Shown piece after piece: positions 26,233-34,309 of a stretch of 64,000 nt of DNA. The notes below the pieces were generated by a model. It made no database searches, was not told the DNA's origin, and saw nothing but the letters and a program-made list of their open reading frames with translations. Position numbers and translations under genes: made by a program. This stretch comes from an uncultured Latescibacterota bacterium (lineage in GTDB: Bacteria > Latescibacterota > UBA2968 > UBA8231), in NCBI GenBank assembly GCA_951813615.1, contig OX638377.1:1984001-2048000 (forward strand), written 5' to 3'. Numbering within the stretch: position 1 is the stretch's first letter; each line of letters begins with the position of its first letter.

Positions 26233-26988
26233 ATGGCACATTTGCGATTTGCAGCACCTGTGGAGCAGCGGGTAGCCCTGATTACAGGGGGGGCACGCGG
26301 CATTGGGGGGGCGACTGCGCTGCGCTTGGCCGAGGCCGGGCGGCACATTGTCATTGTCGATCTGCTGGCCGAACCAGCGCAGGAGCGGGTGCGGGAGATT
26401 GAGGCGATGGGGCAGCAGGCGCTTTTTGTCGAGACGGACGTGACCGATGAGGAGCAGGTGCACGAGGCGGTGGCCCAAGCGGTGGCAGCTTTTGGGCGGC
26501 TGGATATCTTGGTGTGCAGCGCCGGTGTGTTGGGGTGGGAGAAACCCTTTTTCGAGCAGACGGCCGCGCAGTTTGCCAAAGTTATGCAGATCAATGTCCA
26601 CGGGGTGTACTATGCTCATCAGGCGGCGGTGCCGCACATGCTGGAGCGGGGGTGGGGGCGCTGCGTGACGATTTCTTCGGGTGGGCGCCATGGCAGTCCC
26701 TATCAGGTGCCATACTCGGTGTCCAAAGGGGCGGTGTGGTCGTTTATTCAGGCGCTGGGTGACGCTTGGCCGCGGCAAGGGGTGTTCGTCAATGGCGTCG
26801 AGCCGGGTCGGGCGCTGACCGACATGGTGGTGCCGCGCTTTGACGAGGAGCACCTGCGCGATCCGGGCAACCCGATTGGGCGCTACTCAGACGCGGAGGA
26901 GGTAGCCGAGGTGATTGAGTTTTTGTGCTCGGAGCGGAATACGTACACTACGGGGTCAGTGTGGAGTGTGAAGGGTGGGAAAGGGTGA
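26233..26988 (+). CDS. Short-chain dehydrogenase/reductase (SDR)
   Basis: Classical SDR of 251 residues. The cofactor loop TGGARGIGG is near residues 18-26, and the catalytic Ser148, Tyr161 and Lys165 lie in ISSGGRHG and YSVSK. Asp at the end of the second strand (IVIVDLL) suggests NAD(H). The ATG at 26233 follows GGAGGATAGT; the open frame extends 34 residues further upstream without a good start. Probably a sugar or polyol dehydrogenase acting with the divergent enolase-superfamily gene; substrate unknown. Confidence 0.9.
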   Translation: MAHLRFAAPVEQRVALITGGARGIGGATALRLAEAGRHIVIVDLLAEPAQERVREIEAMGQQALFVETDVTDEEQVHEAVAQAVAAFGRLDILVCSAGVLGWEKPFFEQTAAQFAKVMQINVHGVYYAHQAAVPHMLERGWGRCVTISSGGRHGSPYQVPYSVSKGAVWSFIQALGDAWPRQGVFVNGVEPGRALTDMVVPRFDEEHLRDPGNPIGRYSDAEEVAEVIEFLCSERNTYTTGSVWSVKGGKG

Positions 26989-27014
26989 GGTAATAGGAAG
27001 AGAGAGAATAAGTT

Positions 27015-28943
27015 ATGACTGTTATTGAAGCCACCGTGCCGCTTGTCGAAACGCCCGCTTGGGCCGTGCTGGAGCGCCAGTTAATCAAGACAATGGAGGA
27101 CGCCGTCCATCCATTTTTGGCAAAGTACACCCACCCCGACGGCCGCTTGATTTGGCGCGACGGCCTGCGTCACTCCCGCGACGGGGCCGACGATTTCTAC
27201 GAGAGCTTCTACAACTGGCCACTGCTGTACTTGCTCGGCGGTGGCGACCATTTGCTCGCCCTCGGTCAGCGGCAGTGGGAGGCTACTACCGAGCTGATGG
27301 TAGAATACGGCCACGTGGACAAGGAATACGAGATCGGTTACGACCAGTTCCACCAGAGCGAGAGCTACATCTACTTCTACCTGTTGTGCATGGCCGATCC
27401 GACCCACGCTGAGAATGTGGCGCGGGCGCGGCGCTTTGCTGGCTTCTATCTCAACGAAGACCCAGACGCCCTCAACTACGACCCAGAGCACAAGATCATC
27501 AAGTGCGCCCACAACGGCAGCAAGGGGCCGCGCTGGTTGTACGAAGAGGACGAGGAGCCGTCGTATGGGTACAGCCCGGGGATGGCGTGCTATGGCTTGC
27601 CCTACGAGGACTTAGAGGGGATTGATGAGCCTGCCGACCTCAAGGATCCGGCCAAGGCGCGGCGCATGGGGCAGGCCATGAAGGAGCGCATGACCCGGGG
27701 CGATTGCGCCACCAACTTACACGTCACCTCGCTGATCGCCAACGCGTTTTACCTGACCGGCGACGATAAATACCGCGCTTGGTTGCTCGAATACGTGGAT
27801 GCGTGGATCGAAAGAGCCGCGGCCAATGGGGGCCTATTGCCCGACAATGTGGGGCTGAGTGGGCAGGTCGGGGAATACATGGAGGGACGTTGGTACGGGA
27901 GTATGTACGGCTGGACGTGGCCGCACGGGTTGTACAACATCGCCATGGCGGCGATTTTGGCCGGGACTCATTGCTATCTGCTGACCGGCGAGGAAAAGTA
28001 TCTCGAACTGCCCCGCACCCAGCTCAGAAAGGTGCTAGAGCAGGGGAAGATGGCCGACTTGGGCCAAATCGAGATGAGCTTGGGCGTGCACTGGATCGGC
28101 CAGCTAACCGCGCTCGGCGACGACAAGGTTAGCTTTGTGGTGCCCTATTGCTACGGAGCCAAGGGGTGGTCGGACTTTCAGCCGCTGGCGGCCATGTATC
28201 CGGCTGCGCTGTGGAACGCGAGCGGGGCGGCGGTCGATTGGGAGATGCTCGAAATGCTGCGCGCCAAAGAGCGCTACGACTGGCGCACGGTGGTGCCGTT
28301 CCACAACAAAGAGGACGCGTACCACGAGCCGCCGTGGTTTTGCTATCTCAAGGGTGAAAACCCCGACTATCCGGTGCAGATCCTCCAAGCTGCTCTCTCG
28401 CAAGTCTATCGGCGGATGGAGCTTATCCGCCGCGATGAATCTGATCCCCGCGACAACCACATCCACTGGTGGCAGCAACTAAATCCGGTGACGACCGAGG
28501 CGCTCATCCAACTGACCTTGGGTGCGCCTCAGCTCCTGTACAATGGCGGCATCTTAATGGCCCCACTGCGCTACTTTGACGCCGAGCGCAAGCGCCCGGG
28601 CCTGCCAGCGGATGTGGCCGCGCTCGTCGAGACTGTGGAACGGGATCGCCTCGTGGTGCATTTGGTAAACCTCAGTGCGCTGGACGGCCGCAAGGTGTTG
28701 CTGCAAGCTGGAACCTTGGCTGAGCATCGGTTTGGGGAGGTAGTGTACAGTTCCTTGGAGAGTGAGTACCCAGGCACGGTGGGAAGCTATGCTGCGCCGC
28801 CGGTGGAGCAGACGACCAAGCGCGTTGCCGTCAATGACGCGCACTTTGCGGTATCTTTGCCGCCGGGGACTGAAATCCGCCTCGAAATCGACTTGGCGAG
28901 GCATATAAACGCGCCGACATACGACTTGCCAATGGCTTGGTAA
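27015..28943 (+). CDS. Uncharacterised 642-residue protein, predicted helical-barrel fold
   Basis: Large soluble protein without signal peptide. Residues about 1-480 are rich in aromatic and charged residues with repeated helical stretches (FYESFYNWPLLYLLGGGDHL, NAFYLTGDDKYRAWLLEYVD, CYLLTGEEKYLELPRTQLRK). The 'TGDDKY / TGEEKY' spacing recalls alpha/alpha toroid glycosidases and epimerases. The last 130 or so residues look like a beta domain. I recognise no catalytic motif. It lies between an SDR and an aldo/keto reductase on the same strand, so a sugar-related role is inferred. The last codons are duplicated downstream at 29034. Confidence 0.72.
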   Translation: MTVIEATVPLVETPAWAVLERQLIKTMEDAVHPFLAKYTHPDGRLIWRDGLRHSRDGADDFYESFYNWPLLYLLGGGDHLLALGQRQWEATTELMVEYGHVDKEYEIGYDQFHQSESYIYFYLLCMADPTHAENVARARRFAGFYLNEDPDALNYDPEHKIIKCAHNGSKGPRWLYEEDEEPSYGYSPGMACYGLPYEDLEGIDEPADLKDPAKARRMGQAMKERMTRGDCATNLHVTSLIANAFYLTGDDKYRAWLLEYVDAWIERAAANGGLLPDNVGLSGQVGEYMEGRWYGSMYGWTWPHGLYNIAMAAILAGTHCYLLTGEEKYLELPRTQLRKVLEQGKMADLGQIEMSLGVHWIGQLTALGDDKVSFVVPYCYGAKGWSDFQPLAAMYPAALWNASGAAVDWEMLEMLRAKERYDWRTVVPFHNKEDAYHEPPWFCYLKGENPDYPVQILQAALSQVYRRMELIRRDESDPRDNHIHWWQQLNPVTTEALIQLTLGAPQLLYNGGILMAPLRYFDAERKRPGLPADVAALVETVERDRLVVHLVNLSALDGRKVLLQAGTLAEHRFGEVVYSSLESEYPGTVGSYAAPPVEQTTKRVAVNDAHFAVSLPPGTEIRLEIDLARHINAPTYDLPMAW

Positions 28944-29059
28944 GGACGCGGACACCTACAAACTTATAATCGACAGATATTTAGGTATGGGATGCTTCGA
29001 CTCGGCTGCGCTGCGCTCAGCATGACAGGGGAGAAACACGCCGACATACGACTTATCAA
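28907..29059. repeat. 26-base direct repeat flanking the hairpin element
   Basis: Positions 28907-28932 and 29034-29059 match at 23 of 26 bases (core CCGACATACGACTT). The first copy encodes the residues NAPTYDLP at the end of the 642-residue protein; the second is non-coding, 102 bases further on, upstream of the aldo/keto reductase. The palindromic repeat at 28989-29025 lies between them. This looks like the scar of a duplication, insertion or deletion event. Confidence 0.75.
28989..29025. repeat. Interspersed hairpin repeat, copy 2
   Basis: GGGATGCTTCGACTCGGC continues to CTCAGCATGACA. The outer arms ATGCT (28992-28996) and AGCAT (29019-29023) pair; relative to copy 1 at 17538 the T-A in the third position has become G-C on both arms. 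The loop is five bases longer than in copy 1. It is intergenic, 46 bases after a stop codon. Confidence 0.6.
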
Positions 29060-29082
29060 CCAACATTAGATTAGGAGAGAAT

Positions 29083-30051
29083 ATGGATTACGTGCGATTG
29101 GGACGGGCCGGAGTCAAAGTCTCGCGGCTGTGTTTGGGCACGGCTTTTCGGGGATACTGGCATGGGCATACGGACGAGGCGACCGCTATGCGCACGGTCG
29201 AGACGGCCATTGATCTAGGGTGCAATTTTATCGATTGCGCCAACTTCTACTTTCAGGGCCGCTGCGAGGAGCTGTTGGGCAAGGCCATCAAGGGTAAGCG
29301 CGACGATCTGGTGATTACTACCAAGGTCTGGAGCCAGATAGGCGACGGCCCCAACGACCGAGGCCTGTCGCGCTTTGCCATCATGCGCGAGATCGAGCGG
29401 TCGCTGAAGCGCTTGGACACGGATTACGTGGATATCTACTTGCTGCACAACTGGGATCCAGACACCGAACTGGACGAGACGCTGCGGGCGTTTGACGATT
29501 TGGTACGGCAGGGCAAGGTGCGCTACGTGGGGGCCTGCAATTTTACCGCTGCTCAAGTGGTCGAGGCGCTGTGGACGGCCGATCGCGGGGGAATGGATCC
29601 ACTATTTACCTTGCAAAATCAGTATAACCTGTTGCACCGCTGTCAGATAGAGCCGGAGATGTTGCCTTTGTGTCGGCAGTACGGACTCGGCATGATGACC
29701 TACAGTCCGCTGGCCGTCGGCCTGTTGAGCGGCCGCTTTAGACATGGGCAGAAGCCTCCGGCGGATAGCGCTTGGCAGGACGACGAGCGATTTGCCAAGG
29801 CCATGAACGAGCAAGCCGAGCGCATCGTGCAGAAGCTGACCGAAATTGGTCGGGCACAGGACAAGACCCCGGCGCAAGTTGCCGTCGCTTGGATATTGGC
29901 CAACGAGGATGTTACCGCGCCGATTATTGGCCCAGATCGCCCCGAGCACGTGGAGGAGGTCTTTGGGGCATTGGAAGTGGAGTTGGGGGATGAGGAACTA
30001 GCAGAGTTGGACGCGCTCTCACGGTGGACGCCCTTGGCGCGGACGTACTAG
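29083..30051 (+). CDS. Aldo/keto reductase
   Basis: A 322-residue NADPH-type oxidoreductase with a TIM-barrel fold. The catalytic tetrad is intact: Asp51 (FIDCANFY), Tyr56, Lys81 (TTKVW) and His122 (LLHNWD). VRYVGACNFTAAQ and GLGMMTYSPLAVGLLSGRF are further family signatures. AGGAGAG precedes the ATG. Substrate is not deducible; the neighbourhood suggests a sugar or sugar-acid intermediate. Confidence 0.93.
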   Translation: MDYVRLGRAGVKVSRLCLGTAFRGYWHGHTDEATAMRTVETAIDLGCNFIDCANFYFQGRCEELLGKAIKGKRDDLVITTKVWSQIGDGPNDRGLSRFAIMREIERSLKRLDTDYVDIYLLHNWDPDTELDETLRAFDDLVRQGKVRYVGACNFTAAQVVEALWTADRGGMDPLFTLQNQYNLLHRCQIEPEMLPLCRQYGLGMMTYSPLAVGLLSGRFRHGQKPPADSAWQDDERFAKAMNEQAERIVQKLTEIGRAQDKTPAQVAVAWILANEDVTAPIIGPDRPEHVEEVFGALEVELGDEELAELDALSRWTPLARTY

Positions 30052-30167
30052 CTGCTGCGGTCGGTTCAGCGATAGGGTCTACTGTCACCGGTCCCATTTC
30101 TGGTCGGTCAGAGGCGTACTTTTTACCGAGAGTTCGCGCCAGGGCAGACTGCTAAAAACGCAAAAAA

Positions 30168-30208
30168 GGGGTGCGGCGCAACGACCTGAAGCCGTCGCGC
30201 CGCACCCC
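30168..30208 (-). terminator. Rho-independent terminator after the DUF4097 gene
   Basis: A perfect 12-base-pair stem (GGGGTGCGGCGC at 30168-30179 with GCGCCGCACCCC at 30197-30208) and a 17-base loop. Read on the minus strand it is followed by TTTTTTGCGTTTTT, so it terminates the minus-strand gene that stops at 30237. Confidence 0.85.
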
Positions 30209-30236
30209 TTCGACCAAAAGGCGGTGCTGTGCAGCG

Positions 30237-31187
30237 CTACAGTTTGCGCAGGCGGATAGACCCGCCCGAGGTGCGCAGGGTCATGAGGGGACCGCCGCCG
30301 TTGATCGCGGCCTTGAGGCTATTTTTATCCAGCGTGCCTTGCGTTACTACCGGGAAGTCGGTGGAGACGCGCCCACCTGACGTGCGGGCGTCCACCTGTA
30401 AACCGATATCCGCAGCGAGGGAGACCTCTACATTGCCGCCCGAAGTCTTGAGGTGGCAGGGACCGGGAGGCTGCTGCGAAAGTTGGGCGCGAATGGAGCC
30501 ACCCGACGTCTGAGCCTCGATCGGCCCCAGCACTTCATCCACTTTGATGGACCCGCCCGAGGTCTTGGCCTGCACTGAGCCTTGGGCCCGGCTGATGTGG
30601 ATGGACCCGCCCGAGGTCTTAGCTCGCACCTCCCCGTCCACCTCGCCAATGCGGATGGAACCCCCCGAAGTGGACACCGACGCTGTACCGGAGCAGCCTT
30701 CTATAGAAATGGACCCACCCGAAGTTTTGCCCTCGATCGGCCCTTCGATGTGGCCAAAACTCAGACTGCCGCCCGAAGTCCGGGCCGAGACGCGGCCCTG
30801 AAGATCGGCTACCTCAATGCCACCGCCGGAGGTGCTCAGTTCCAAATCGTGCTGATGCGGCACCGTGAGGCGGAACAGGGGCGCGCGTCCCCTTACAAGG
30901 CCGAAGAAGTCGAACAGGCCGGGACCTTTTTTGCGGCCTCGGATAGTCGTGGTACCCGCCTCTTGGTCGTATGTTAGATCGAGTTTATCGGCTCGTTCCA
31001 CGATCAGCTCTATCTCGGGGCGATCCCAAGTATGGACCTCAATGGCACTCCATTCGGTGGCCACTATTAGGCGGTCGCCCGGTTCCACGGCAAAGGACTG
31101 GTGCGCGGTGTCGGCTTGGGCGGCTCCTGTGGCGACAAGCGCCAAAGAAATGGCGGCCAGCGCCGACGATAAGAGCAGGTCTTTCAT
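30237..31187 (-). CDS. DUF4097-type exported repeat protein with TSGGSI coils
   Basis: A 316-residue protein with a signal peptide (MKDLLLSSALAAISLALVAT, cleavage near AQA-D). Ten TSGG motifs occur. From the first to the seventh the spacing is exactly 18 residues, then 21 twice, with a consensus of TSGGSIxI followed by a G near position 13. This is the pattern of DUF4097 proteins, expected to form a one-sided beta-helix with one 18-residue coil per turn. The function is unknown; an envelope adhesin or scaffold is possible. AAAGGAGA precedes the ATG and a strong terminator follows. Confidence 0.85.
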   Translation of the reverse strand: MKDLLLSSALAAISLALVATGAAQADTAHQSFAVEPGDRLIVATEWSAIEVHTWDRPEIELIVERADKLDLTYDQEAGTTTIRGRKKGPGLFDFFGLVRGRAPLFRLTVPHQHDLELSTSGGGIEVADLQGRVSARTSGGSLSFGHIEGPIEGKTSGGSISIEGCSGTASVSTSGGSIRIGEVDGEVRAKTSGGSIHISRAQGSVQAKTSGGSIKVDEVLGPIEAQTSGGSIRAQLSQQPPGPCHLKTSGGNVEVSLAADIGLQVDARTSGGRVSTDFPVVTQGTLDKNSLKAAINGGGPLMTLRTSGGSIRLRKL

Positions 31188-31306
31188 TGTGAGTCTCCTT
31201 TATAGAAGAAAGGATGTTGGGGTATTAAATAGCTTCTCTCGGTCCTGCGCAAATTGCGTGCCAGCGAATTTGTTGCGGAGGCTGGAACCGCTCATAATAC
31301 TCCCGA

Positions 31307-31336
31307 TTGGGAACAAGTCTGTCGTTTCCATATTTT
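31307..31336 (+). promoter_or_regulatory. Possible sigma70-like promoter for the small protein/PhyH operon
   Basis: TTGGGA (31307-31312) and TATTTT (31331-31336) are separated by 18 bases and lie about 50 bases before the ATG at 31387. The surrounding 198-base gap has no gene. Weak match; position is the main support. Confidence 0.3.
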
Positions 31337-31386
31337 AGATGGGATACCGCTTGGCAATTTCAACCAATATCACCGGAAGGCTTTTC

Positions 31387-31686
31387 ATGGCCGCAGTGCA
31401 AGACATTCTAGTATTTTTTCAGACCACGCCCGCGCTCGACGCTCAAGTCGTCGCTTGGGCGCGCTACGAAGCCTCCAAGGGCACGGGCCTAGGCGACTTG
31501 GTCGAGGAGAACGATCCTCCCTACCACAACGCCATGGCGGCCATGCGCGACGGCTGGCAAGTCATCCAGATGTCGGAACTCAAACATCGCTCGCCCCAAG
31601 AGGGCTATGAACTGGGGCCGCTGCCCTACCAGATCGTGCTGTCGAAATTTAACGAACTGCAAAAAGAGGAAGGAGCCACATCGTGA
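31387..31686 (+). CDS. Small conserved-looking protein coupled to a PhyH dioxygenase
   Basis: A 99-residue soluble protein, acidic and helical, that I do not recognise (AAVQDILVFFQTTPALDAQ at the start, GLGDLVEENDPPYHNAM in the middle). No signal peptide or cysteine pair. The ATG at 31387 follows GGAAGG; an in-frame upstream ATG at 31339 lacks a ribosome-binding site. Its stop overlaps the GTG of the PhyH gene, so it may be an accessory or substrate-binding partner of that enzyme. Confidence 0.65.
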   Translation: MAAVQDILVFFQTTPALDAQVVAWARYEASKGTGLGDLVEENDPPYHNAMAAMRDGWQVIQMSELKHRSPQEGYELGPLPYQIVLSKFNELQKEEGATS

Positions 31687-32492
31687 AAGAGCATCTTTTG
31701 AACTCGAAGCAGATGGCGCAATTCGTCGCTTCGGGGTATTTGAAGTTCGAAGAAATGGTGCCCAAGGATCTGTGCCGAGCCTGCCTTGAGGAAATGCACC
31801 ACAACCGAGGCTATCTCGCCGTGGGGACCCCCTTTGAGGAGACTTGGCCCAAAGGCACGGCTTTGGGCGATACGTTCCGCCTGCCGCAGGTGCAGGGACT
31901 CATCCACTCCTTGGTCGGCCCCGATCCCCTGTACGACCACCACGCCGCGCACTTGACCAAGGCCGAACAAACCAAGGGCCCCAATATGCACCAAGACTCG
32001 GTCATCGACTTCCGCGACCATTACTTCGATATCCAGCTCTCGCTGTTCCCCGCGGATACCACAGACGAGATGGGCGGTACTTTCTTGGTGCCGGGAACGC
32101 AATTCCGCAATGTGCGCACCGGGGAGATTTCCATTTACCACCACATGCGCGGCAAGATCTGGGCGACCTGCCCGGCGGGGACCATGTACGTGTGGAACAC
32201 CCGCGTCTGGCACGGGGCGCGCAGCAACTACACGGATCGGGATCGCTTCATGTACAAGTTGCGGCTCAACCCGACGCGGCCACAGGTCTGCAACTTTGAC
32301 ACCGCAGATCTGGACGACCCTGAGATTGGTCGCATCCTGTCGACCAACCACGGCTGGGAGGGCAACGAGCAGCGCTACGAACTGATGCAGCGCGTGCGCT
32401 TGTGGCGCTTTGTCTCCGACCAGCCAAACTACGATGTGGGCGAGCGGTTTATGCGGCGCATTGAGTACCAGCCCGGCGAGGCGGCAGGCTAG
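31683..32492 (+). CDS. Phytanoyl-CoA dioxygenase (PhyH) family protein
   Basis: A 269-residue Fe(II)/2-oxoglutarate oxygenase of the PhyH/EctD group. The iron-binding facial triad reads His103-x-Asp105 (NMHQDSV) and distal His177 (VWHGARS); the Arg that would hold 2-oxoglutarate is probably in RDRFMYKLRL. GGTFLVPGTQF is a common PhyH segment. Many bacterial members act on small molecules and not phytanoyl-CoA, so the substrate is open. The GTG start overlaps the previous gene by four bases; a hairpin terminator follows. Confidence 0.88.
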   Translation: MKEHLLNSKQMAQFVASGYLKFEEMVPKDLCRACLEEMHHNRGYLAVGTPFEETWPKGTALGDTFRLPQVQGLIHSLVGPDPLYDHHAAHLTKAEQTKGPNMHQDSVIDFRDHYFDIQLSLFPADTTDEMGGTFLVPGTQFRNVRTGEISIYHHMRGKIWATCPAGTMYVWNTRVWHGARSNYTDRDRFMYKLRLNPTRPQVCNFDTADLDDPEIGRILSTNHGWEGNEQRYELMQRVRLWRFVSDQPNYDVGERFMRRIEYQPGEAAG

Positions 32493-32500
32493 ACAACGAT

Positions 32501-32539
32501 CTTAGCGTTCCCAATGATCGGCGTCGTTGGGACGCTAAG
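32501..32539 (+). terminator. Hairpin terminator between PhyH and pabBC
   Basis: CTTAGCGTTCCCAA (32501-32514) pairs with TTGGGACGCTAAG (32527-32539), giving 13 base pairs with one bulged T and a 12-base loop. It starts nine bases after the PhyH stop and is followed by a modest T-rich stretch (GATTCTTTT). An in-frame ATG at 32514 lies within the stem, which argues against its use as the pabBC start. Confidence 0.7.
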
Positions 32540-32558
32540 AGGATTCTTTTCCAAAGAC

Positions 32559-34298
32559 ATGGTTATAGAAAGTCCAGTGCTGCTGTCGTCGTATGTCCGC
32601 TGCGGGCAGGAGCGCTCCTTTGCGTTTGCTGATCCGGTGGATGAGGTGGTAGCCGTAGCGGCGGACGAGGTGCGCCCGGCCCTCAGCGCGGTGGAGCGAG
32701 CAGTGGAGCAAGGGTTGCACGCCGCCGGATTTGTCTGCTATGAGGCTGCGGCCGGTCTGGACCCGGTCTTTACCACCCTCCCGTCTGGTGCGCTTCCCTT
32801 GGTTTACTTTGGCCTTTTTGAGGAGCGGACGCCGGTAGCTGCACCTAGCGCTGGCTTGAGCACCTACGAGTTGGACGAGTGGCGTCCGTCGGTGTCGCGT
32901 GAGGAGTACGAGGCTGCCATCGAGCGCATCCGCGCCTATATTGCGGCCGGTGACACGTACCAAGTCAACTACACCTTGCGCTTGCACAGCCGTTTCCGGG
33001 GAGATCCGCTGGCATTGTACCGCGATATGGGGGAGGTGCAGGAGTCGGCGCTGTGCGCGTACTTCGACTTGGGCCAACACGTGCTGATCTCGGCGTCGCC
33101 CGAGCTATTCTTCCGCCTGCGCAACGGGCGTTGCACGGTGCGGCCCATGAAGGGAACCCGGCCTCGGGGTCGCTTTGCAGCCGAGGATCAACAGCGGGCC
33201 GACGACCTGCAAAATTCCGCTAAGGACCGCGCTGAGAACCTGATGGTTACCGACATGTTGCGCAACGATTTAGGGCGCATCGCACAAGTCGGCAGTATGG
33301 CGGTCCCGGCCCTGTGGTCGGTCGAGCGCTATCCCACGGTGTGGCAGCTAACATCCACCGTGGAAAGCCAACTCAAAGCCGGCGTGAGCTTGCCCGACCT
33401 CTTTGCTGCGCTCTTTCCCTGCGGCTCGGTGACCGGCGCGCCCAAGGTGCGGACCATGGAGATCATCGCCGAACTGGAGCGCGCCCCGCGCGGCATGTAC
33501 ACCGGCTGCATGGGCTATGTGTCGCCGGGGTCGGAGGCGTGCTTCAACGTGGCGATTCGCACGGCGCATCTCGACCGGGAGAGCGGACAGCTCGAATTTG
33601 GCGTAGGGGGGGGGATCGTCTGGGAATCGTCGGCCGCGGGGGAATACGCCGAATGCCTCATCAAGGCTGAGGTTTTGCGCGCCCGGCCGTGTCCTTCTTT
33701 TGAACTGTTGGAGACGCTGTTGTACGAAGAGGGGGCGTATTTCCTGTTAGAGAGTCATTTAGAGCGATTGTCTCAGTCGGCAGCGTACTGGGGATTTTGC
33801 TATGCGGACGACCGCGTGCGTGAGCAATTGCAAGACGCGGCCAAGGCGATGGAGGGCCAGTGCAGGGTGCGCTTGCTGCTGGCCCGCAACGGCGAGATCC
33901 GCGTGCAGCACCAAGCGCTTGCGCCGCCGCGACGGCTGAGGGTGGCGCTGGCCGCCGAGTCGGTGGACAGCACCGATCCCTTGCTGTACCACAAGACGAC
34001 TCACCGGGCTATGTACGACCGGCAGTTGGCGGCCCGTCCGGATTGCGACGACGTGGTGCTGCACAACGAGCGCGGCGAGCTGACTGAGTGCTGCATCGGC
34101 AACTTGGTGCTGAAGCGCGACGGCGTCTGCTACACGCCCCCGGTCGAATCCGGGCTGTTAGCCGGCACGTTCCGCGCCGAGTTGTTGGCGCAGGGCCAAC
34201 TTTGCGAGCGCCCGCTACCCATCGGCGAATTGGCGCGGGCCGACGCCCTTTATCTTATTAATTCAGTTCGGCGTTGGGTCGAACTGGAACTTGTCTAA
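32559..34298 (+). CDS. pabB: PabB-PabC fusion: aminodeoxychorismate synthase / ADC lyase
   Basis: Makes p-aminobenzoate for folate. The N-terminal 370 residues are a chorismate-binding PabB domain (AAGDTYQVNYT, SASPELFFR, PMKGTRPRG, CGSVTGAPKVRTMEII). From about residue 380 a class IV aminotransferase-fold PabC domain follows, with its PLP lysine at 479 in YHKTTHR, and CCIGNLVL. The ATG at 32559 begins just before the first conserved block; the ATG at 32514 sits in a terminator stem. The glutaminase subunit PabA is not in the window. The TAA is part of the ribosome-binding region of the next gene. Confidence 0.92.
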   Translation: MVIESPVLLSSYVRCGQERSFAFADPVDEVVAVAADEVRPALSAVERAVEQGLHAAGFVCYEAAAGLDPVFTTLPSGALPLVYFGLFEERTPVAAPSAGLSTYELDEWRPSVSREEYEAAIERIRAYIAAGDTYQVNYTLRLHSRFRGDPLALYRDMGEVQESALCAYFDLGQHVLISASPELFFRLRNGRCTVRPMKGTRPRGRFAAEDQQRADDLQNSAKDRAENLMVTDMLRNDLGRIAQVGSMAVPALWSVERYPTVWQLTSTVESQLKAGVSLPDLFAALFPCGSVTGAPKVRTMEIIAELERAPRGMYTGCMGYVSPGSEACFNVAIRTAHLDRESGQLEFGVGGGIVWESSAAGEYAECLIKAEVLRARPCPSFELLETLLYEEGAYFLLESHLERLSQSAAYWGFCYADDRVREQLQDAAKAMEGQCRVRLLLARNGEIRVQHQALAPPRRLRVALAAESVDSTDPLLYHKTTHRAMYDRQLAARPDCDDVVLHNERGELTECCIGNLVLKRDGVCYTPPVESGLLAGTFRAELLAQGQLCERPLPIGELARADALYLINSVRRWVELELV

Positions 34299-34309
34299 AG
34301 GAGCGCATC

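Noticed and set aside
25146..26594. A 482-residue minus-strand open frame spanning the enolase-superfamily gene and the SDR gene
   Set aside because: Pro/Arg/His-rich composition typical of a shadow frame in GC-rich DNA; both overlapped genes carry complete catalytic motifs.
30250..30850. Regular short repeats about 54 bases apart, resembling a CRISPR array
   Set aside because: The period is exactly 18 codons of one open reading frame, the spacers are related to each other, and the repeats encode the TSGGSI coils of a DUF4097 protein.
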